This document shows, piece by piece, positions 60,172-64,000 of a stretch of DNA of 64,000 nt. The first letter of the stretch is position 1; the number at the start of each line of letters is the position of its first letter. This DNA is from Rhodoferax ferrireducens (GTDB taxonomy: Bacteria; Pseudomonadota; Gammaproteobacteria; Burkholderiales; Burkholderiaceae_C), in contig NZ_QEII01000304.1 of NCBI RefSeq assembly GCF_003347515.1, positions 1 through 64,000 of the forward strand. The letters are read 5' to 3'. The notes beneath the pieces are model-generated. The model did no database searches and was not told the DNA's origin. It saw only the letters and a list, made by a program, of their open reading frames with translations. Both the position numbers and the translations under genes were made by a program.

Positions 60172-60960
60172 TCAATTCCTCGTCGCGACGAGCGAGACGC
60201 TCTTCACGCCATACTTGCGCGACGCACCTTGGGCGTTCGTCGAAATGAACTGGTATTGCGGGTTGTCCCTTACCTGCGTCACGCGCAACCCCACTGCCTC
60301 GATCACCGAGGTGTAATCGCCGACCTGCATCGCGCCCCCGATGCAAGCGGCCCAGAGCGTGGCGTCACAGGTGATGCCCTCGGGCAGCTGCATTTCTGTG
60401 ACGATGTCGGCGAGGGCAAGCCGCCCTCCCGGCTTGAGCAGGCGCGCGGCCTCGCGGAAGACCTTGCTTTTGTCCGGCGCGAGGTTAATCACGCCGTTGC
60501 TGATGACCGCGTCGCACGACGCGTCAGCAAGTCCGGTCGCCTCGATGTAGCCCTTGCGGTAGGTGACGTTGCCGAATCCCGCCGCGGCGCGCAGGCGCTC
60601 CGCTTTGGCGAGCTGCTCGTCGGTCATGTCGACGCCGATCACGGTGCCGGTCTTGCCGACCTTGCCGGCGGCGATGAAGCTGTCCGTGCCCGACCCGCTG
60701 CCGAGATCGACCACCGTCTCGCCCGGCTTCAGGTGAGCGAGATCGAAGTAGTAGCCCACGCCCGCAAACGAGTCGATGGCTTCGCTCGGGATGGCATCGA
60801 GGTCGGCGGGCGCATAGCCGAGCCGCTCCGCGAGCGCACGTCCCATCTCGAAGTGGAACTCGCCGTGCGGATCGAGAGCTACATCGCGATACATCGCCTT
60901 GACCTTCTGCTCAAGCACGGTTGTGTCGACGCGCCCTGTTAGTCCTGTTGCAGTATTCAT
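60172..60960 (-). CDS. ArsM-like SAM-dependent methyltransferase
   Basis: Protein of 262 aa; AAGGAG lies 9 nt before the ATG. Class I methyltransferase with VVDLGSGSGTDSF (SAM motif I), VIGVDMTDEQLAKA, DAVISNGVINLAPDKSKVFREAARLLKPGGRLALADIV and ITCDATLWAACIGGAM. This layout is that of arsenite methyltransferases, but ArsM has a cysteine in SNCVINL where this protein has glycine, so arsenic methylation is doubtful. No ars genes are nearby. Its upstream region has an FNR-type promoter-like element. Confidence 0.82.
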   Translation of the reverse strand: MNTATGLTGRVDTTVLEQKVKAMYRDVALDPHGEFHFEMGRALAERLGYAPADLDAIPSEAIDSFAGVGYYFDLAHLKPGETVVDLGSGSGTDSFIAAGKVGKTGTVIGVDMTDEQLAKAERLRAAAGFGNVTYRKGYIEATGLADASCDAVISNGVINLAPDKSKVFREAARLLKPGGRLALADIVTEMQLPEGITCDATLWAACIGGAMQVGDYTSVIEAVGLRVTQVRDNPQYQFISTNAQGASRKYGVKSVSLVATRN

Positions 60961-61166
60961 TTTCGAGATCTCCTTAGTGGTTTGACCTCTCCCAAAGACG
61001 CTGTCCTCATCGCCCAGGACGCGGTCGCATCAAAATCGGTTCCAGCCGGTTGCCTCGTGACGCGCTGGCCGACGATGGACGACTTGGGGCGGTCTCGAGC
61101 GGGATGACAGTATTCCTTCTCAATGCTTTCTCCTCGTTGGTGCTGCCCGCACGCGCCTCATGGCGC

Positions 61167-61268
61167 CATCTATCCGCCTCTCCGAAGGTGCTCGTGTCGG
61201 CGAAAGCATACTCACTCGCTAGCGATTAGATTCACAAACAGAAGCTTGCAAATTGAGAAAAATCAACA
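61167..61268. repeat. ~100-bp segment, copy A of an imperfect direct repeat
   Basis: Aligns with 63231-63333 over about 100 bp with scattered substitutions (for example GAAGGTG-TCGTG, TACTCAC, CGATT, GCTTGC-AATTGAGAA, ATCAACA). Lies upstream of the ArsM-like gene. The remaining bases of the 412-bp gap 60961-61372 show no gene. Confidence 0.75.
61225..61266 (-). promoter_or_regulatory. FNR/CRP-type class II promoter candidate, copy A
   Basis: On the minus strand: TTGATTTTTCTCAA (61266-61253, one mismatch to TTGAT-N4-ATCAA) and a -10-like TCTAAT (61230-61225). A start 7 nt after the -10 would be near 61218, placing the box centre at -41.5. Confidence 0.5.
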
Positions 61269-61372
61269 GTGAGCAAGCCCCAAAAAAACGCGGTGGCCGC
61301 CTGTGTTGGTGTTTACAAGTGCAGTGCTGCTGCAACCGCTTGTCCGGCAAATCTCGCTGACATCAACAAGGC

Positions 61373-62017
61373 TTAGCGTCTCGCGAACTTGAGGTGCGTC
61401 ACCTTGGGCGCGGCGACTGTCCGAACGAGTTCAAGGCCGTGCAGGTCGTCGCCAACACCCGCGAACAAGCGCTCACCGCTGCCCAGGAGCGTCGGCGCGA
61501 GATTGATCTCCATCTCATCCACCAGGCCGGCAGAGAGGTACTGCTGGGCGGCTTTGGCACCGCCAGCGAGCGACACATCCTTGCCTCCGGCGGCTTGCCG
61601 GGCCTGTTCGAGCGCCGCCTCCATGCCGTCGATGACAAAGGTGAAGCTCGTTCCTCCTTCAAGTTCGAGTGGCGCGCGGGCGTGGTGGGTGAGCACGAAC
61701 ACCGGGTGATGGAAGGGCGGATCAACGCCCCACCAGCCATTCCATGGATGTTGGGCATCCCATGGGCCGGGGTGGCCACCAAACATGTTGCGCCCCATTA
61801 CCCTGGCGCCGATGTTGGCGAGGGATTCCTCGACGACCGTGGTGCTTTCGTTGACCTCTCCACCTTCCAGGCCAAGGAGGGCACGAAACACCTCCAACTG
61901 GAAAGCCCACTCGTGCAGGCGCCCGCCGCCGATGCCAAGCGGGTTCTGCACGCTCTGGTTAGGGCCCGCCACAAAACCGTCGAGTGACATGGAGATTTTG
62001 AAGCGCAGTTTGGACAT
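61373..62017 (-). CDS. dihydrofolate reductase family protein (RibD C-terminal-like)
   Basis: Protein of 214 aa; AGGAG lies 7 nt before the ATG. RibD_C / DHFR-like fold: FKISMSLDGFVAGPNQS at the N terminus, ARVMGRNMFGG, FVIDGMEAALEQARQAAGGKDVSLAGGAKAAQQYLSAGLVDEM. Common stand-alone NADPH-dependent reductases of unknown substrate. Follows the methyltransferase at 62033 with a 15-bp gap, so the two are likely co-transcribed. Confidence 0.88.
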   Translation of the reverse strand: MSKLRFKISMSLDGFVAGPNQSVQNPLGIGGGRLHEWAFQLEVFRALLGLEGGEVNESTTVVEESLANIGARVMGRNMFGGHPGPWDAQHPWNGWWGVDPPFHHPVFVLTHHARAPLELEGGTSFTFVIDGMEAALEQARQAAGGKDVSLAGGAKAAQQYLSAGLVDEMEINLAPTLLGSGERLFAGVGDDLHGLELVRTVAAPKVTHLKFARR

Positions 62018-62032
62018 GTCTGAATCTCCTGG

Positions 62033-62836
62033 TTAATTGGGGCCACCCACCCGGCCCTGGATGGCCCATGCGCGGGCGATCAGCGCAATTGAGCCGTCGG
62101 ATTCCGTGGGCAAACGTTGGCGAATTCGATCTCGCAGCTTGTTACGTGACGCCTCATCCAGGGACATGGCGTAGGTCGGTGCAGAACCTTGCCCACCGAG
62201 GAATGGAGCCCAGTAATCGTCGAAGTCCAAAAATCGCGTGGCAATGTCAATCGGCCTGACCCGGATCGCTGACAGCTTGGCATCGCGGAACGCGAGTTCC
62301 AGCGCATCCGGATGGCACAGCGGAAATCGAACGTCTTCATCCAACTCGCGAACTGCGCTGTCCAGTTCAACAGCGGCATCCCAGAAATAGCGCATGAGTT
62401 CCATCTTGTCCGCGTAGTCCCAAACGTAGGCCGCGATCGTTCCGCCAGCCACCGACGTACGCCGCATTTCGGCGAGACCCCGAGTGGTATCGGGAACAAA
62501 GTTGAGCACCAGCCCAGAGACCACAACATCAACCGCAGAGCCAGGCAGCGGGATATCTAACGCGTTGGCAACGTGAAACGTCGCATGGCCGTCAAGGCGC
62601 GTTCGCGCGTTCGTCAGAAATCCCTCCGAAGGATCAATTCCGATAAGCTCGCCGGGCTGGCATTTCTCCCAAATGGCGGCGGTCAAGGCACCTGTTCCGC
62701 AGCCCACGTCAAGCCAGCGCAATGACGGAGGAGGGTTCAGCCAGTCGAGAAATTCATGGGCAACGAGACGGCTCCAGCGTCCCACATACCGCTCGTAGGC
62801 ATCGCCCTTGTTCCACGAATCGCTTATCTCGCCCAT
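62033..62836 (-). CDS. class I SAM-dependent methyltransferase
   Basis: 267 aa from the ATG at 62836; the open frame extends 23 codons upstream into the preceding gene. Methyltransf_11-like: GDAYERYVGRWSRLVAHEFLDWL, LRWLDVGCGTGALTAAI (motif I), IGIDPSEGFL, and VVVSGLVLNFVPD (post-I). Substrate unknown. Overlaps the end of the small conserved protein by 13 bp. Confidence 0.87.
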   Translation of the reverse strand: MGEISDSWNKGDAYERYVGRWSRLVAHEFLDWLNPPPSLRWLDVGCGTGALTAAIWEKCQPGELIGIDPSEGFLTNARTRLDGHATFHVANALDIPLPGSAVDVVVSGLVLNFVPDTTRGLAEMRRTSVAGGTIAAYVWDYADKMELMRYFWDAAVELDSAVRELDEDVRFPLCHPDALELAFRDAKLSAIRVRPIDIATRFLDFDDYWAPFLGGQGSAPTYAMSLDEASRNKLRDRIRQRLPTESDGSIALIARAWAIQGRVGGPN

Positions 62837-63132
62837 GTCTTGCCGAGCTCTCCCAAGCCCGCCTTTTGCAAGTCCTCGGGGCTCATCAGAATCCGGAATT
62901 TGCAATTGGCCTCGAAGCTGAGAAAAAAGGGTTCTGCAAAGCTGGGAACATCCGACGAATTTTGTACGTCGATCACGAGGACTGCGCCGCGTTTTCCATC
63001 CTGCTCAGTGAAGTAGGCCGCCTCCGGCTTGATGGTTTCGAGGATACGTCCAATGATCTCGCCCGCCTGTCCGCTTCTGACGAGGGAGTTGAACGGCTCA
63101 TGTGGGATTTCGACCGTAAGTAGCATTTTCAT
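62824..63132 (-). CDS. small conserved protein (DUF3303-like)
   Basis: 102 aa from the ATG at 63132 (AGGAG 7-11 nt upstream on the minus strand). Begins KMLLTVEIPHEPFNSLVRSG and contains TIKPEAAYFTEQDGKRGAVLVIDV and AEPFFLSFEANCKFRILM, a pattern seen in small ferredoxin-fold proteins of unknown function. First gene of a likely three-gene operon with the methyltransferase and DHFR-family protein. Confidence 0.8.
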   Translation of the reverse strand: MKMLLTVEIPHEPFNSLVRSGQAGEIIGRILETIKPEAAYFTEQDGKRGAVLVIDVQNSSDVPSFAEPFFLSFEANCKFRILMSPEDLQKAGLGELGKTWAR

Positions 63133-63230
63133 AGGATGACTCCTGCAATCGCGGCAGTTGAAGGCGGTGCCGCACACGCCTATCGCTATTCGTCATAAAT
63201 TTGCCATGAAACCCGGTAGCCCTGCTCTGC

Positions 63231-63333
63231 AATCTACTCGCCTGCCTGAAGGTGGTCGTGCCGGTGACAAGCGTACTCACGAACTAACGATTTGAGTCAC
63301 AGACTGACGCTTGCGAATTGAGAACGATCAACA
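63231..63333. repeat. ~100-bp segment, copy B of an imperfect direct repeat
   Basis: Partner of 61167-61268. Lies upstream of the small conserved protein gene, in the same orientation relative to the downstream gene as copy A. Confidence 0.75.
63290..63331 (-). promoter_or_regulatory. FNR/CRP-type class II promoter candidate, copy B
   Basis: On the minus strand: TTGATCGTTCTCAA (63331-63318, one mismatch to TTGAT-N4-ATCAA) and a -10-like TCAAAT (63295-63290) at the same spacing as in copy A. Confidence 0.45.
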
Positions 63334-63396
63334 TATGAGTTGCGGCCGCTACTACGTTCACCCGCCCCGCGTGAATATGAAAATTGGTACAGGCGC

Positions 63397-63867
63397 TCAG
63401 CTCAGGAACTCCATCCCATACTTCGCCGCAATAGCTCTGAAGTCCGTTGCGGCACCGGGCCTTGACGGGGATCCACTATCAACCATCGATGTTGCAACTT
63501 CAGCGATGAAGGCATCGAAGATGCCGCCGGGAGAACTGATAATCAGCTGGCGACCGGTTTCTGGGCCAATGCTCATAAAGCTGTGAGGAGTGCCTCTCGG
63601 CACAAACACCACGTCCCCCGGATCCAGGTTGAGCATTTTTTCGTCAAGTTGAAATTCATAGTGCCCTTCGCAAATGATGAATGTCTCATCGTATGTCGGA
63701 TGCCGGTGAAGCCCTGCTCCAGACGCAGGAGGTTCGATCGCTTCACAAAGGGTATAGGCATCCCGGTTGTGTTCGGCGGTAGTTTTGAACGTCATGGTCA
63801 TCCGCCCGATCTTGTAGACTTTGCCGTCGCCAGGAAGAAAGTGTTTTGGCTGCACTGCGTTGTTCAT
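63397..63867 (-). CDS. cupin-domain protein
   Basis: 156 aa from the ATG at 63867, preceded by GGAG; an in-frame ATG four codons earlier is possible. Single cupin barrel: LHRHPTYDETFIICEGHYEFQLDE (motif 1, H, H, E) and GDVVFVPRGTPHSF (motif 2 with H). Metal binding is likely; function open. Not clearly part of the methyltransferase operon, as 264 bp with copy B lies between. Confidence 0.87.
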   Translation of the reverse strand: MNNAVQPKHFLPGDGKVYKIGRMTMTFKTTAEHNRDAYTLCEAIEPPASGAGLHRHPTYDETFIICEGHYEFQLDEKMLNLDPGDVVFVPRGTPHSFMSIGPETGRQLIISSPGGIFDAFIAEVATSMVDSGSPSRPGAATDFRAIAAKYGMEFLS

Positions 63868-63888
63868 TGCCATCTCCACGATTGGGTA

Positions 63889-63993
63889 TCATTTTTTCGT
63901 CACCCTTATTCGCTCCAGAATCGATCGGACCTCTGGCGAGAACGCTGCGATGTAGTCGTCGATGGTCGCGGGTGTTGTGTGCTCGGCTTTCAT
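63889..63993 (-). pseudogene. truncated DUF1801-type protein, N-terminal fragment
   Basis: A 34-codon frame reads TIDDYIAAFSPEVRSILERIR, the normal N terminus of DUF1801 (YdhG-like) proteins, but stops at VTKK where family members continue for about 80 residues. The cupin gene begins 21 bp downstream, so the rest has been lost. Confidence 0.65.
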
Positions 63994-64000
63994 ATGGCCT

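Noticed and set aside
60172..63993. Integron cassette array
   Set aside because: The gene types (DHFR-family, cupin, methyltransferase, DUF1801) are cassette-like, but no attC sites with paired RYYYAAC/GTTRRRY ends and no integrase are seen; the shared 100-bp segment lies upstream of genes and looks like a promoter.
1..64000. CRISPR array
   Set aside because: No series of regularly spaced identical repeats and no cas gene; the dispersed elements are far apart and in both orientations.

Overview
The window reads as the chromosome of a betaproteobacterium of the order Burkholderiales, most likely family Comamonadaceae and close to Rhodoferax or Polaromonas. Reasons: the ribBX-ribH-nusB-aminotransferase-ybgC-tolQRA order, LigAB-type 4,5-cleavage genes in the order hydratase-aldolase-PDC hydrolase-alpha-beta-dehydrogenase, the GC-rich codon usage, and a short palindromic repeat with a TAGCTA core scattered through the window. 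The genus is inference from gene content; no 16S gene is present.

Layout. 0.1-5.8 kb: gluQ, an FAD oxidoreductase, a LysR regulator facing a pirin-DoxX-flavodoxin operon, and trhO. 5.8-11.3 kb: a TonB-dependent receptor, a periplasmic binding protein and a hybrid histidine kinase in one operon, facing a NarL-type response regulator; this looks like a self-contained envelope signalling system. 11.4-14.9 kb: dnaE. 14.9-22.7 kb (minus strand): ribD, ribE, ribBX, ribH, nusB, an aminotransferase, ybgC, tolQ, tolR, tolA, several coupled by 4-bp ATGA overlaps. 22.8-33 kb: a nuclease/ATPase remnant, a PglL/Wzy-type ligase and a minor-pilin operon pilV-pilW-pilX-pilY1-pilE-fimT. 33-36.6 kb: glyA-nrdR, a lytic transglycosylase, and a non-coding region that holds a strong candidate small RNA. 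36.6-43.7 kb: a DUF349 protein, then (minus) a TPR protein, an L,D-transpeptidase, two cyclophilins and lpxH. 43.8-49.4 kb: cysS, an alkA-type glycosylase, accA, tilS, lysC and tRNA-Ser(GCT).

49.4-59.4 kb is a catabolic island for protocatechuate 4,5-cleavage: a divergent second dioxygenase pair with its own LysR regulator, then a LysR regulator facing a long operon (binding protein, ligJ, ligK, ligI, ligA, ligB, ligC, VOC protein). Together these convert protocatechuate to pyruvate and oxaloacetate, except that no PrpF-type oxalomesaconate isomerase and no transporter is seen. 59.4-64 kb is an accessory region: a group II intron fragment, an ArsM-like methyltransferase, a DHFR-family protein, another methyltransferase, a small conserved protein, a cupin and a broken DUF1801 gene. 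Two diverged copies of a ~100-bp segment there carry an FNR-type box placed as in a class II promoter.

The most unusual signal at window scale is the dispersed ~55-nt palindromic element. It lies between genes, but also in frame inside gluQ, the DUF349 gene, tilS, ligB and probably ribD and the signal-peptide region of a cyclophilin, so it behaves like the coding-tolerant palindromic elements known from Rickettsia.
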